Counted from the stretch's first letter, positions 34,399 to 43,666 are shown. The stretch: 64,000 nt of DNA from Ectopseudomonas oleovorans (GCF_003052605.1 NZ_QASO01000124.1:49615-113614), one strand, 5' to 3'. The notes: a model not told the origin generated them from the letters alone. Program-made: numbers and translations.

Positions 34399-34680
34399 TT
34401 AGTGCCATAATCGGCATATGTTGCACCACCAGCGCCGGCTGTTGGCCGCCACCCGTTGTGCCACTGTACGACTTGCCCCCAGTGCGCGTAGCTCCCGGAA
34501 CATGGTCTTGCCTTGCTTCCACTGCTTGAGCTGGATCGCGCGCAACCGATGACGCAGCCACTCGTCCAGCATCTGCCAGACTCGCGACGTTTGCGCCAAC
34601 CGGTAGTAGCCCTTCCAGCCCTCCAGGTAGGAACTCAGGCGTTCATGCAGTTGCGCTTCGCTTCGTTCGCTGTGATCACC
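34399..34680 (-). pseudogene. Relic of a group II intron reverse transcriptase/maturase (C-terminal part)
   Basis: The frame reads ERSEAQLHERLSSYLEGWKG, then YYRLAQTSRVWQMLDEWLRH and RLRAIQLKQWKQGKTMFREL, then RALGASRTVAQRVAANSRRWW. That run is the maturase (X/thumb) and C-terminal region of bacterial group II intron proteins. It is cut off on both sides: a TAA precedes it at 34681-34683 and the reading diverges after RRWW (normally followed by RNS...). About 90 of ~450-600 residues remain. No ribozyme domain V/VI was recognised next to it. Confidence 0.8.
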
Positions 34681-34684
34681 TTAC

Positions 34685-34730
34685 GGCGGGACTTGCACCC
34701 GCAGGAGTGCGCCCATGCTGGGCGCACAAC
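34685..34730. repeat. Two adjacent hairpins beside the intron relic
   Basis: GCGGG-ACTTGCA-CCCGC (34686-34702) and GTGCGCCC-ATGCT-GGGCGCAC (34707-34727) are adjacent perfect stems with no T-run. They may be structural remnants of the mobile element or its insertion target. Confidence 0.45.
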
Positions 34731-34731
34731 G

Positions 34732-34765
34732 AAAAAGGCGATGACTGCCGGGCAGTCATCGCCTT
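34732..34765 (-). terminator. Terminator of putP
   Basis: Fifteen-base perfect stem AAGGCGATGACTGCC/GGCAGTCATCGCCTT, followed on the minus strand by TTTTTCG. It sits 18 bases after the putP stop. Confidence 0.92.
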
Positions 34766-34783
34766 GTATTCAAGCCAGCTGGA

Positions 34784-36237
34784 TCAGACCGACTTGTACT
34801 CGCTCTCGGCCTGGTCGAAGCGGCTCAGCATCGACTGGCTCGGCGCCTTACCGATGCGGCTGAAGATGACGATGGCCAGGGTGGCGAGGATGAAGCCCGG
34901 GATGATTTCGTACAGCCCCAGACCGATCCAGTTCTTCCACACGATCACGGTGGCCGCGCCGACCAGCATGCCAGCCAGGGCGCCGTTACGGGTCATGCCC
35001 TTCCACACCAGCGACAGGATAACCACCGGTAGGACACCAGGCCCAGCACACGGTTTTCCGGGTTGGCAGCCAGGGCGATGGCAATCAGCGCCACCAGCAG
35101 CACCATGGCACGACCGACCCAGACCAGTTCGGTTTGCGAGGCGCCCTTGCGCAGGAAGGCCTTGTAGAAGTCCTCGGTCAGCGCACTGGAGCACACCAGC
35201 AACTGGCAGCTCAGGGTACTCATCACCGCGGCGAGGATGGCGGACAGCAGGATGCCGGCGATCCACGGGTTGAACAGCAGCTTGGCCAACTCGATGAATA
35301 CACGCTCCGGGTTTTCGCTGACCGGGCCGGCCAGATCCGGGTTGGCCGAAAAATAGGCAATACCGAAGAAGCCCACGGCGACCGCGCCACCGAGGCAGAG
35401 GATCATCCAGGTCATGGAAATGCGACGGGCTGCCGGGATCGATTTGACCGAGTCGGCCGCCATGAAGCGCGCCAGGATGTGCGGCTGGCCAAAGTAGCCC
35501 AGCCCCCATGCCAGCAGGGAAATCACACCAACGAAGGTCGCACCCTTGAGCATGTCGAAGTTGGTTGCATCCTGCATTTCGATGGCGATGAAGGTCGGCT
35601 CTACACCACCGGTGGCAATCATCACCACGATCGGGGTGAGGATCAGTGCGAAGATCATCAGCGTGGCCTGCACGGTATCGGTCCAGCTCACTGCCAGGAA
35701 GCCGCCGATGAAGGTGTAGGCGATGGTCGCTGCAGCGCCGGCCCACAGGGCGGTGCCGTAAGACATGCCGAAGGTACTCTCGAACAGGCGGGCGCCGGCC
35801 ACCACACCCGAGGCGCAGTAGATGGTGAAGAACACCAGGATCACCAACGCCGAAAAGATGCGCAGGATGCGGCTGTTGTCTTCGAAACGGTTGGTGAAGT
35901 AATCCGGCAGGGTCAGGGCATTGCCGTTATGCTCGGTCTGCACGCGCAAACGGCCGGCGACGAACAACCAGTTGAGATAGGCGCCGGCAATCAAGCCGAT
36001 GGCGATCCAGCTTTCCGACAGACCGGCGACGAAGATCGCACCCGGCAAGCCCATCAGCAGCCAGCCACTCATATCGGAGGCACCAGCAGACAGCGCGGTC
36101 ACGAAGCTACCGAGGCTGCGGCCACCGAGGATGTAGTCGGAAAGGTTCTTGGTACGCAGATAGGCAATCAGGCCGATCAGTACCATGGCTGCGATGTACA
36201 CCACGAAGGTGACGAGCATTGGAGTACTAGCTGTCAT
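34784..36237 (-). pseudogene. putP: Sodium/proline symporter PutP, broken by a 31-base deletion
   Basis: The first ~402 residues (MTASTPMLVTFVVYIAAMVL...) are intact PutP with SGASDMSGWLLMGLPG-type sodium-site helices and many membrane segments. At about 35029/35030 the frame shifts: the first frame ends ...NRVLGLVSY then reads nonsense to a stop at 34993. The other frame resumes with PVVILSLVWKGMTRNGALAG and runs to a normal end at 34784. Compared with the family sequence between SY and PVVIL (about AWAGFGAAFG), exactly 31 bases appear lost, removing ~10 residues of a late membrane helix. PutP imports proline with Na+. putA is not adjacent, unlike in P. aeruginosa. An assembly error remains possible. 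Confidence 0.85.
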
Positions 36238-36706
36238 TGGGGGGCTCCCCTCTCGTTTGTTGTTCTTGGGCACCGTGCCCGGTTTGGCAAAGCGCATCCG
36301 CCTGAGCGGATACGGGGCTCCGGTCTCTGTTCCTCGTCACACCGATGCCTGGCGAGCACGATCAGGGACAGATATCGGCGCAGTGAAAATCTCCACCACT
36401 TCGTCACTGCATCGGCAAGTGCATGAGCACTTTCCCTGACCTCCCTGGCTTACGCCTGCGGCCACCGAATCGCGTTACCACCCCTACTTCGGCTGCATGC
36501 ACGTCTATTATCGGTCTAGCCCAGCAAAGCTGGTCTGACCAATCGGCGCAGACAAAACGGTCGTAACGAAAGTGAAGGGCGGAATTTAGTGGCAGAGGTG
36601 AACGGGCTTCTTGCTGAAAGCTCTGGAGTTTTTGCAGAAATCTCCGACACGGGGAACTTCCGGCAAACAGCTGTTTCGGCGCCAGCACGATAACCTGATC
36701 GCTCGA
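36238..36706. other. Intergenic region upstream of putP
   Basis: 469 bases between the putP start and the end of the FemAB-like gene. Frames at 36404-36688 and 36516-37172 show no family features and the latter overlaps a real gene. No putA remnant or operator was recognised; it should hold the putP promoter. Confidence 0.4.
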
Positions 36707-37840
36707 TCAGTCCCCACTGGGCTGGCGAAAAGGCAGATAACCGCGCGCCTGTTCCGCGTAAGCCCGCACGCCAGAGCGCTCCTGTTCGAGAAACTCGGCG
36801 ACTGCAGCATACAACCCCGGGTGACAGAGATAATGCCACGAACGGGTGATGACCGGCTCGAAACCGCGTATCAGTTTGTGCTCCCCCTGGGCCCCGGCGT
36901 CGAAGCGTTGCAGACCTTCGGCGATGGCTAGCTCCATTCCTTGATAGAAGCAGGTTTCGAAATGCAGGCGGTCGAACTCGGCCAGGCAGCCCCAGTAGCG
37001 ACCGAAGAAGGTTTCGCCATCGACCAGGCTGAAGGCCATGGCCAGCGGCCGCCCCTGCTGCCGCGCGAACACCACGCGGATCATCTCCGGCATGCGCTCG
37101 GCCAGTAGGCTGAAGAAATCCCTCATCAGATAGGGTGCCTGACCGCGTACATGATAAGTGTTGGCGTAGCACTGATAGACGAAATCCCAGTCCGCCTCGC
37201 TCAACTCATGGCCGCGTCGCCAGTCGAAATCGATGCCCTGCCCCGCGACCTGTTCTCGTTCCTTGCGCATCTGTTTGCGTTTGCGTGAGCTGAGCGCGTC
37301 GAGAAAATCCTGAAAGTCACGATAACCGCGGTTGTGCCAGTGGAACTGGCAGCCGAGGCGCTCGAGCCAGCCTTCACGCTGGGCTATCAACGCATCGCAG
37401 GCGGTGCTGGTGAAATTGATGTGCAGGCTCGACAGGCCCTCCTCTGCGAGACCCGCGGCCAGGGAATCGAGCAGTCTGCCGGCGCTTTGCGCGTCGCCCA
37501 GCAGGCGTGCCCCGCTAACGGGTGAAAAGGGTACGGCCCCGAGCAGCTTGGGGTAGTACGCAATGCCCGCACGGCGGCAGGCGTCTGCCCAGCCGTGGTC
37601 GAATACATATTCGCCATAGGAGTGCTGCTTGAGATAGGCCGGCATGGCAGCCCGGACCACGCCCTGATCATCGAGCCAGAGGCGGTGCGCCGGTTGCCAG
37701 CCGCTGCGCCCACCCACACTGCCGCTTTCCTCCAACGCAGCGAGGAAGGCGTGGCGCAGGAAAGGTTGTGAATCGGTCAGCAACGCATTCCATGGGCCTG
37801 CGCTGACGCTGGACAGCGAATCGGCAACGAACAAGGTCAC
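36707..37840 (-). CDS. FemAB/GNAT-like protein of the COG3146 (peptidogalycan biosynthesis-annotated) family
   Basis: 377 residues, soluble. Typical blocks are HGWADACRRAGIAYYPKLLGAVPFSPV, SLHINF, FHWHNRGYRDFQDFLDALSSRKRKQMRKER (basic) and RYWGCLAEFDRLHFETCFYQGMELAI, followed by EHKLIRGFEPV. The fold resembles GNAT/FemAB aminoacyl- or acyltransferases. The function has not been established; the database label about peptidoglycan is weakly supported. It reads toward putP and its start at 37840 is upstream of the porin leader. Confidence 0.82.
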   Translation of the reverse strand: MTLFVADSLSSVSAGPWNALLTDSQPFLRHAFLAALEESGSVGGRSGWQPAHRLWLDDQGVVRAAMPAYLKQHSYGEYVFDHGWADACRRAGIAYYPKLLGAVPFSPVSGARLLGDAQSAGRLLDSLAAGLAEEGLSSLHINFTSTACDALIAQREGWLERLGCQFHWHNRGYRDFQDFLDALSSRKRKQMRKEREQVAGQGIDFDWRRGHELSEADWDFVYQCYANTYHVRGQAPYLMRDFFSLLAERMPEMIRVVFARQQGRPLAMAFSLVDGETFFGRYWGCLAEFDRLHFETCFYQGMELAIAEGLQRFDAGAQGEHKLIRGFEPVITRSWHYLCHPGLYAAVAEFLEQERSGVRAYAEQARGYLPFRQPSGD

Positions 37841-38217
37841 AACTGCACTCCAGAAAGGAATGGGTTCTCCCTGAGCGAATCAGGTTATCAGCACGTCAAT
37901 AGAACAGGAAATCCGCTCGGGGCGAGAGCAACATGACGAAATTTCATCCAGGACGAGGCCCACGCTGCGCTTTTCTCGAAACTTTAACAATGCCTCTATA
38001 CAATCGCCGCGGGACTTCTCTGACCCCCTTAAAAACAGCCTAAAAGATTCAAAAAAACTTCCTAAGCATATGTTTTTAAAAAAGTTCCCCTGACTCGAAA
38101 ATGTCACACGGCAGCAAGCCTTCTGTCATATCGGATTTCCATAATCGCCTCCGTCCAAACAGACGATGTCATGCCACAGGCAATGACGGCGTTTCATAAA
38201 ACGAAGGAGTTTTTTCG
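37841..38217. other. AT-rich leader of the general porin gene
   Basis: 377 bases, clearly richer in A/T than the window (for example AAAAAACTTCC and GTTTTTAAAAAAG near 38050-38090). It ends in CGAAGGAGTTTTTTCG before the ATG at 38218, a strong ribosome site. This fits a strongly expressed outer-membrane protein promoter; the exact -10/-35 was not assigned. Confidence 0.5.
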
Positions 38218-39267
38218 ATGAAGATGAAGTTGATTGCGGTTGCTGTTGGTGCCGCTCTGGCGGTACCCGCTGTGGCAATGGCAGATGTGACCGTCTATGG
38301 CCGTGCACATGTTTCGGTGGATTTCCTCGATGACGGCGCCGACTACTCTGAAACCAACCTTTCCAGCAACTCCTCGCGCCTTGGCTTCAAGGGCAACCAT
38401 GAGATCAACCCGAATCTGAAGGCCTTCTTCCAGATCGAACAACAGATCAACTTCACCAGTGGTAGCAGCGATAGCAACAGTACCGACTTCGCCACCCGCG
38501 ACACCTTTGTCGGCCTGAGCAGCAACGTCGGCTCGGTGCAAGTGGGTCGTTTCGACAGCCCGTTCAAGGTCGCTCGCGGTCCGGCTAACCTGTTCGGTGA
38601 TCAGGTTGGTGACATGCGCAACCTGACTCGCTTTGGCAATGGCCGTTTCGACGAGCGCTATGACAACACCATCCAGTACACCACGCCAAATTTCGGTGGT
38701 TTCAACGCTAAGCTGGCCTATTCGATGTATGAAGGTCAGTTTTCACGCGAGGATGTGGACAGCGATGCCTTCAGCTTGTCGTTGAACTATGCTGGCGGTC
38801 CGCTGGAGGCCTCTCTGGCTTACGAGAAGGTGGAAGAAGATGCCAAGTATGGCGAACGTGACGGCATTCGTGCCGCTGCCGCCTACAAGCTGTTCAACTC
38901 CTTCAAGCTGGTGGGCTTCTATCAGACCGTTGATCATGACTCTCCGATTCAGGCTGAGCGTGATCGTTGGTCGTCCGACGTTTATGGTCTTGGCGGCGAA
39001 TACAGCATCTCTGACAAGACCGCATTGAAAGCAATGTGGATGACCCGTGATTCTGACGCAGATAATGCCGATGCCGATATGTGGGTAGTGGGCGTCGAGC
39101 ACAAGCTGGACAAGGCCGTGCGTGTCTATGCCAACTATGCAGTAATCGACAACGATGACAACTCCGCTCAGGTACCATGGGAGCAAGCTCGTTCGGCAAA
39201 TAACAGAGCTTTCGCGGCAGGTGAAGAAGCCTCTGGTTTTTCCGTAGGCATGCGCTACGACTTCTGA
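38218..39267 (+). CDS. General outer-membrane porin (Gram-negative porin family)
   Basis: 349 residues with a signal peptide (LIAVAVGAALAVPAVAMA-DV). The mature start DVTVYGRAHVSVDF, the block SRLGFKGNHEINPNLKAFFQIEQQ, the FVGLSSNVGSVQVGRFDSPFK strand pair and a C-terminal Phe (GMRYDF) identify a 16-strand trimeric porin of the type common in beta-proteobacteria and some Pseudomonas. Codon use favours T-ending codons, unlike its neighbours, which fits either high expression or foreign origin. It has its own leader and terminator. Confidence 0.92.
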   Translation: MKMKLIAVAVGAALAVPAVAMADVTVYGRAHVSVDFLDDGADYSETNLSSNSSRLGFKGNHEINPNLKAFFQIEQQINFTSGSSDSNSTDFATRDTFVGLSSNVGSVQVGRFDSPFKVARGPANLFGDQVGDMRNLTRFGNGRFDERYDNTIQYTTPNFGGFNAKLAYSMYEGQFSREDVDSDAFSLSLNYAGGPLEASLAYEKVEEDAKYGERDGIRAAAAYKLFNSFKLVGFYQTVDHDSPIQAERDRWSSDVYGLGGEYSISDKTALKAMWMTRDSDADNADADMWVVGVEHKLDKAVRVYANYAVIDNDDNSAQVPWEQARSANNRAFAAGEEASGFSVGMRYDF

Positions 39268-39290
39268 TCCCTTCGCGGACAGGAATAAAA

Positions 39291-39328
39291 ACAAACCGGG
39301 CAGCTCCGAGAGGAGCCGCCCGGTTTGT
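39291..39328 (+). terminator. Terminator of the general porin gene
   Basis: Long stem ACAAACCGGGC...GCCCGGTTTGT with an inner GCTCC-GAGA-GGAGC hairpin, followed by CATTT. Strong structure, modest T-run. Confidence 0.85.
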
Positions 39329-39424
39329 CATTTAACTGACACCTATCAGCCTTATTCTTGTTTCCGGAATGTCATCGACCCCAGCCCACCGAGCATCGGC
39401 GGGCGTTCGTAATTAGGAGTTTTC

Positions 39425-40120
39425 ATGCGCCGCTTGTTCGTAATCGCCATGGCTGGCCTGTTGGCCGCCTGTGCCCAGCAACCCAAAATCCAGATGTATG
39501 CCGGCGCACCGCTGCCGCAAAACCAGGTACTGACCGTAGTAGTTCCCGGCGAGTTGGAAATCCGCAGCATCAACGGCCAGCCTTACTCTGCAGCAAACGC
39601 CTCATCCGGCCTGGATGACAAGGAACTGCTCCTGCAGCCGGGCGCCTATCAAATTCATGCCTTCTACAAGAACGGCTTCGACATCGCCGGCGGCATGAGT
39701 CATGAGGTAGTACGCGGCCGCACCGCCATCTTCAATATCGAAGGCAAGGCTGGTGAACTTTGGCGCCTGGAGTTCAACCGCCCACAGAGCCTGGCCGAAG
39801 CCAAAGAGTTCGAGAATGACTTTCCCGCCTGGGCCGTGAACACACGCACCGGCGAACGCAAAGACGCAGAGGCCGGTAACCGCAACGTTTCGGCATTCAG
39901 CGTCCTGATGGGCTCCAGCGAAGTCGCTCCGCGAGCCACCAGCGTCGCTCCGCTGGGCGCCGCGTCTGTAGCTGCACCGCAGGCGATCACACCAACCCCT
40001 TCCCCTGCCCAGGCCGCTGCTCTGCCACACAGTGACGCCACCCTGACCACCCTGCAACAGATGTGGAACCTGCTCACGCCGGAAAGCCGCAGCGCCTTCC
40101 TCAAGTGGGCCCAGCAGTAA
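39425..40120 (+). CDS. DUF2057-type (YccT-like) lipoprotein
   Basis: 231 residues. Lipobox LAAC (Cys about 15) predicts lipidation. The domain VLTVVVPGELEIRSINGQPYS, ELLLQPGAYQIHAFYKNGF and VRGRTAIFNIEGKAGELWRLEF matches the DUF2057 family of secreted proteins that form a beta-rich fold. An Ala/Pro linker (residues ~170-205) leads to a short C-terminal helix (LQQMWNLLTPESRSAFLKWAQQ) that resembles the tail of several Pseudomonas envelope proteins. A GGAG-type site precedes the ATG (TTAGGAGTTTTC). Function unknown. Confidence 0.75.
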   Translation: MRRLFVIAMAGLLAACAQQPKIQMYAGAPLPQNQVLTVVVPGELEIRSINGQPYSAANASSGLDDKELLLQPGAYQIHAFYKNGFDIAGGMSHEVVRGRTAIFNIEGKAGELWRLEFNRPQSLAEAKEFENDFPAWAVNTRTGERKDAEAGNRNVSAFSVLMGSSEVAPRATSVAPLGAASVAAPQAITPTPSPAQAAALPHSDATLTTLQQMWNLLTPESRSAFLKWAQQ

Positions 40121-40225
40121 TCGCTAGTCGACAGCGCTCCCGCCGCCAAGCGGGAGCTCGCTCGACAGGCGGACACCGCGACAGCCGCAGTGTCCGCCGC
40201 ATGTAGCTGTGGCGAACGCTTTGCC

Positions 40226-40654
40226 TCAGCCGCGCAACGTCCCCTCACGCTCCCAGGCGCAGCGCACACGCAGCCCACCCTCCTGCGGGCTGTGAAAACC
40301 ATTGTCGGACTCCCAGCGGAAGGTGTGCGTGCCATTGAGCTCGGTTTCCAGGTGCACCACCGCGCTGGCCCAGTACAGGCGCTTGAGCAGTGCCTCGAAG
40401 GCTTCGATCCACAGGTTCCACTCGTACTCGATCGCGCCATAGCTGGCGCCGAAGTGGATCACCTGGGTCTGGTACAAGCCCGCCCCCGGCGCCTCGCAGA
40501 AGGAAAACATCTCGCGCCCGAGAAAAGGCCACAACTCGCCAGCCGGCAATTCCGCCAGCACGCCATGATTGGTTTCACGGCGCAGGCGACGCAGCTCGGG
40601 GTCATCCGAGGGCCAGTCACGGATGCAGCCATAGACGATGGATTCGGACTCCAC
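40226..40654 (-). CDS. Conserved hypothetical protein
   Basis: 142 residues from a GTG at 40654, supported by AGGAG eight or so bases upstream. Soluble, acidic, aromatic-rich (EYEWNLWIEAFEALLKRLYWASAVVHLETELNGTHTFRWES, in pieces). No family or motif recognised. It lies 75 bases upstream of the MFS transporter start region on the same strand and is not clearly co-transcribed with it. Confidence 0.6.
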   Translation of the reverse strand: MESESIVYGCIRDWPSDDPELRRLRRETNHGVLAELPAGELWPFLGREMFSFCEAPGAGLYQTQVIHFGASYGAIEYEWNLWIEAFEALLKRLYWASAVVHLETELNGTHTFRWESDNGFHSPQEGGLRVRCAWEREGTLRG

Positions 40655-40728
40655 ACCGGCACTCCTGAAAAAGCAGAACGCCTTCTAACACAGCCCGCCT
40701 GGGCAGGAAAGGAACTGCGGCCAATTGC

Positions 40729-41892
40729 TCAATGCCGCTGCCGGCGATTACGCCCCAGCAACCACGCCACCAGCGTCATCACCAGGGCCAGCACGGTGAG
40801 CACGGCGAACGGCAGGTGGTAACTGCCGGACAAGTCGCGGGCCAGCCCGGTAAGGATGGGCGTCAGGCTGCCAAGGCTGTAACCGGTGAACAGCATCATC
40901 GCCGTCCAGCGGCTGACGGCCAGGGGTGAACCGGCTTCGTACAGCGGCAGCACCAGTGACAGGGCGAAGGAGCCGCCCATCGAGAAGCCCATGACCACCG
41001 CCCACAATTCGGGAACGAAACGCGGCATGAAGGTCACCATCGCCAGGCAGCCACAGGTGACCAGCCCGCACGCCAGCAGCAGCGGGTAACGAGCGTTGTA
41101 GCGCTGAGCCAGCCAAGGCAACAGGAACGAACTGGGCAAGCCCATGAGCATGGCCAGGCTGAGCAGCGAGTTGCTGCGCAACATGCTCAGCCCGGCTTCG
41201 TGGTAGCGTGCCACGGCCCAGGTGGCGATGGCATAGAACAGTCCGGCCTGAATGGCAAAGAAGCAACTGATCAGCCAGGCGCGCGGCTGCCGCCAGGGCA
41301 ATCCAGCGCTCTCCTGGCCTTCGGCTGCGCCGGCCTGGTTGGGCAACCACAGCCAGAGCATCACCCCGAGCAACGCCGGCGTAGCCCACACCGCCAGGCC
41401 CAGGTGCCAGGCATCGCCGAACAGCGCCGTGGCCGGCGCAGTCAGCACTGCACCACCGGCACCACCAATGGCCATGCCCAGCGAATACCAGCCGACCACA
41501 CGCCCCATCTGGCTGGCGAAATGGCGCTTGATAAAGCCTGACAGCAAGGGGCCGGCCACGGCGATGGCAGCACCCAGCGCGATGGCACTGCCGATCAGCA
41601 CCGCACTCTGATGCGCGGCCAGACGCGACAACAGCGCCAGGCCAATTACTCCGAGACAGACCACGATGGTGCGCTCCAGCCCCCAGCGCATGGCCAGGCG
41701 CGGCGCCAGGGGCGCGAGCAGGCCCATGCACAATACCGGCAAGGCCGTGGTCAGGCTGATGAAGCTGCGGCTTAGCGACAGCTCCATGGCGATGCGCTCG
41801 ATCAAAGGCGCGAGGGAAGTGATGCCAGGGCGCAAATTGATCGCCGCCAACACCAGGGCGACCAGCAACAGGGCCCGAGGGACTGGTTTCAC
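40729..41892 (-). CDS. MFS transporter of the CynX/NimT family
   Basis: 387 residues, GTG start. About 12 hydrophobic segments. The N-terminus LVLAAINLRPGITSLAPLI with the Asn-Leu-Arg-Pro motif is characteristic of CynX/NimT (cyanate/2-nitroimidazole transporter) proteins. PLLSGFIKRHFASQMGRVVGWYSLGMAIGGAGGA follows in the first half. It probably exports or imports a small anion or drug in the inner membrane; substrate unknown. It lies upstream of the hypothetical gene on the same strand. Confidence 0.87.
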   Translation of the reverse strand: MKPVPRALLLVALVLAAINLRPGITSLAPLIERIAMELSLSRSFISLTTALPVLCMGLLAPLAPRLAMRWGLERTIVVCLGVIGLALLSRLAAHQSAVLIGSAIALGAAIAVAGPLLSGFIKRHFASQMGRVVGWYSLGMAIGGAGGAVLTAPATALFGDAWHLGLAVWATPALLGVMLWLWLPNQAGAAEGQESAGLPWRQPRAWLISCFFAIQAGLFYAIATWAVARYHEAGLSMLRSNSLLSLAMLMGLPSSFLLPWLAQRYNARYPLLLACGLVTCGCLAMVTFMPRFVPELWAVVMGFSMGGSFALSLVLPLYEAGSPLAVSRWTAMMLFTGYSLGSLTPILTGLARDLSGSYHLPFAVLTVLALVMTLVAWLLGRNRRQRH

Positions 41893-41993
41893 GAGTTATC
41901 CGAGGTCATGACGGCAGGCAGGCCGGGGGCGGCAACCCTACCCCTGCAGGCCGCGCCAGGCAAGCCTACAGAAGGAAATAACTGACCTCATGG

Positions 41994-42806
41994 TCAGCTG
42001 GCGGACTTGGCCTTGCCACGCATCTTCTCGGCCATGTTGGCCATCTCGTCATAGAGCGCCTGCGGGTTCTTCTGCTTCAGCGCCCAGGCCATGCGCCCCA
42101 TTTCATGCGGCAGGATCATGAAACTGCCCTTGGCCACTTCAGCGTGGATGTAATCGGCGATATCCGCTGCACTGATCGGCGAACTCTCCAGCAGCTTGCC
42201 GACCTGAGCCTTCATCGCCGGGGTCGGGCCACGGAAGGAATCCAGCAGGTTGGTCTGGAAGAAGGACGGACAGACCACATGCACGCCGATCTCCAGCTGG
42301 CGCAGCTCCGCCAGCAGGCTTTCCGACAGGGCCACCACGCCGGCCTTGGCCACGTTGTAGTTACTCATGCCCGGCCCCTGCATCAGGGCGGCCATGGAGG
42401 CGATATTGACGATCTTGCCCTTGCTCTTTTCCAGCAGCGGCAGAAATGCCTTGCAGCCCTTGACCACGCCCATCAGGTTGATCGCGATCTGCCAGTCCCA
42501 ATCCTCCAGCGACAGCTCGCTGAAGAACCCACCAGAGGCGACACCGGCGTTGTTGACGATCACATCGATACCGCCGAACTGCTCTTCGCAGGCTTGCGCC
42601 AGGGCGGTCAGCTGGCTGTAGTCACGTACGTCGCAACGGCGAGTGAAGCCATCGCCACCGGCCTCACGCACCAGCTTAAGGGTTTGCGCCAGCCCGGCCT
42701 CGTTGACATCAGCCAGCGCCAGGCGCCAGCCCTCACGCGCCCAGCGCAGGGCCATTTCGCGGCCCAGACCGGAACCGGCGCCCGTGATCATCATGCGGTT
42801 TTGCAT
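41994..42806 (-). CDS. SDR-family oxidoreductase
   Basis: 270 residues. Rossmann cofactor motif TGAGSGLG (TGxxxGxG) at the N-terminus, NNAG at residues ~85, catalytic Ser in NIASMAAL and the YxxxK motif as YNVAK. A classical short-chain dehydrogenase using NAD(P)H. The C-terminal extension (EMGRMAWALKQKNPQALYDEMANMAEKMRGK) is helical. No pathway genes are adjacent, so the substrate is unknown. Confidence 0.88.
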   Translation of the reverse strand: MQNRMMITGAGSGLGREMALRWAREGWRLALADVNEAGLAQTLKLVREAGGDGFTRRCDVRDYSQLTALAQACEEQFGGIDVIVNNAGVASGGFFSELSLEDWDWQIAINLMGVVKGCKAFLPLLEKSKGKIVNIASMAALMQGPGMSNYNVAKAGVVALSESLLAELRQLEIGVHVVCPSFFQTNLLDSFRGPTPAMKAQVGKLLESSPISAADIADYIHAEVAKGSFMILPHEMGRMAWALKQKNPQALYDEMANMAEKMRGKAKSAS

Positions 42807-42911
42807 AGCAGCCCTGCCTTCATTGATTGGTTACGATGGCTGCCAGTGTAGCGAAGGCGATAAAGCCACCATGCCTTCATCAGATTTATGAATAGGCAGG
42901 GCAAATCACGA

Positions 42912-43280
42912 TCACGTTTTCCTGCGCCAGCGCCCGATCAGCCAGGCATATACGGCAGCGTTGACCAGTACGACGATGGCCCCCAGCCACAGCTGAATAG
43001 CCGGGGTGAGCCCGGCCGGATAGATCAGCGGTATCAGATAATGCTCGATGAAGCCGCCCTCGTAGCCGGCCTGCCCGGCCATACGGCGCAACTGGTTTTC
43101 CCAGGGCGTCAGCGGGCAGCCCAGGTGCAGGCATTCGACGATTACACCCCAGGCCACCGCCGGCACATGCAGCCAGATCAGGCTTGGCCAGCGCAGCAGC
43201 AACAGGCCGCCGAGCATGACGAACAGGATGAAGCCCAGGTGGATCACCACCAGCGCGTCGGCAGCCATACGCCAAAACAT
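42912..43280 (-). CDS. DUF2784 membrane protein
   Basis: 122 residues. Three to four membrane segments (ADALVVIHLGFILFVMLGGLLLL, LIWLHVPAVAWGVIVECL, AIQLWLGAIVVLVNAAVYAWL). The conserved GCPLTPWENQLR and YEGGFIEHYLIPLIYP are DUF2784 signatures. Function unknown. Confidence 0.88.
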   Translation of the reverse strand: MFWRMAADALVVIHLGFILFVMLGGLLLLRWPSLIWLHVPAVAWGVIVECLHLGCPLTPWENQLRRMAGQAGYEGGFIEHYLIPLIYPAGLTPAIQLWLGAIVVLVNAAVYAWLIGRWRRKT

Positions 43281-43415
43281 TGCGCCTCCTTTGAGCGGCG
43301 AAGATAAATAGATAAAAATCGCCTCAAAGCCAAAACCTCATTGAGCAGAACTATTACAACCATGCAAACGCCGCATTTCCCGACTCGAGGGCGTGCGACT
43401 AGCCTTGCCTACATA

Positions 43416-43434
43416 GGAAATGATTCTCAAGTAG
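43416..43434 (+). promoter_or_regulatory. Weak Fur-box-like sequence upstream of the DUF2061 gene
   Basis: GGAAATGATTCTCAAGTAG contains the ATGATTCTCA core often seen in Pseudomonas Fur sites, but only about 10 of 19 positions fit the classical consensus. It overlaps the region just before the ribosome site. Confidence 0.25.
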
Positions 43435-43441
43435 GTGCATC

Positions 43442-43666
43442 ATGCTCAAGACCCTGACCTTCACCATCATGCACTTCTGCATCGCCTTCGGCGTCACCTA
43501 CGCGCTGACCGGCAGCGTTGCCGCCAGTGGCCTGGTGGCCGCCATCGAACCGCTGTGCAATTCCGTGGGTTTCTACTTCCACGAGAAAATCTGGCAGCGC
43601 TTCGAACGTAAGCGCAATCCTGCGGCCCAGCGCCCCAGGCATGCCTGGCTGCATCACCAGGCCTGA
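43442..43666 (+). CDS. DUF2061 small membrane protein
   Basis: 74 residues. TFTIMHFCIAFGVTYALTGSVAASGLVAAIEPLCNSVGFYFHEKIW is the DUF2061 domain: two short hydrophobic segments with conserved EP and HEKxW. An AGGTG site lies before the ATG. Members are predicted inner-membrane proteins of unknown role. It is followed by the secreted hydrolase gene. Confidence 0.85.
   Translation: MLKTLTFTIMHFCIAFGVTYALTGSVAASGLVAAIEPLCNSVGFYFHEKIWQRFERKRNPAAQRPRHAWLHHQA

Noticed and set aside
36404..36688. Minus-strand open frame of 94 codons between putP and the FemAB-like gene
   Set aside because: No ribosome site or recognisable domain; GC-rich non-coding frames of this length are common here.
38218..39267. 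General porin considered as recently transferred from a beta-proteobacterium
   Set aside because: Its T-ending codons are also expected of a very highly expressed Pseudomonas gene, and no mobile element flanks it; not enough to claim transfer.
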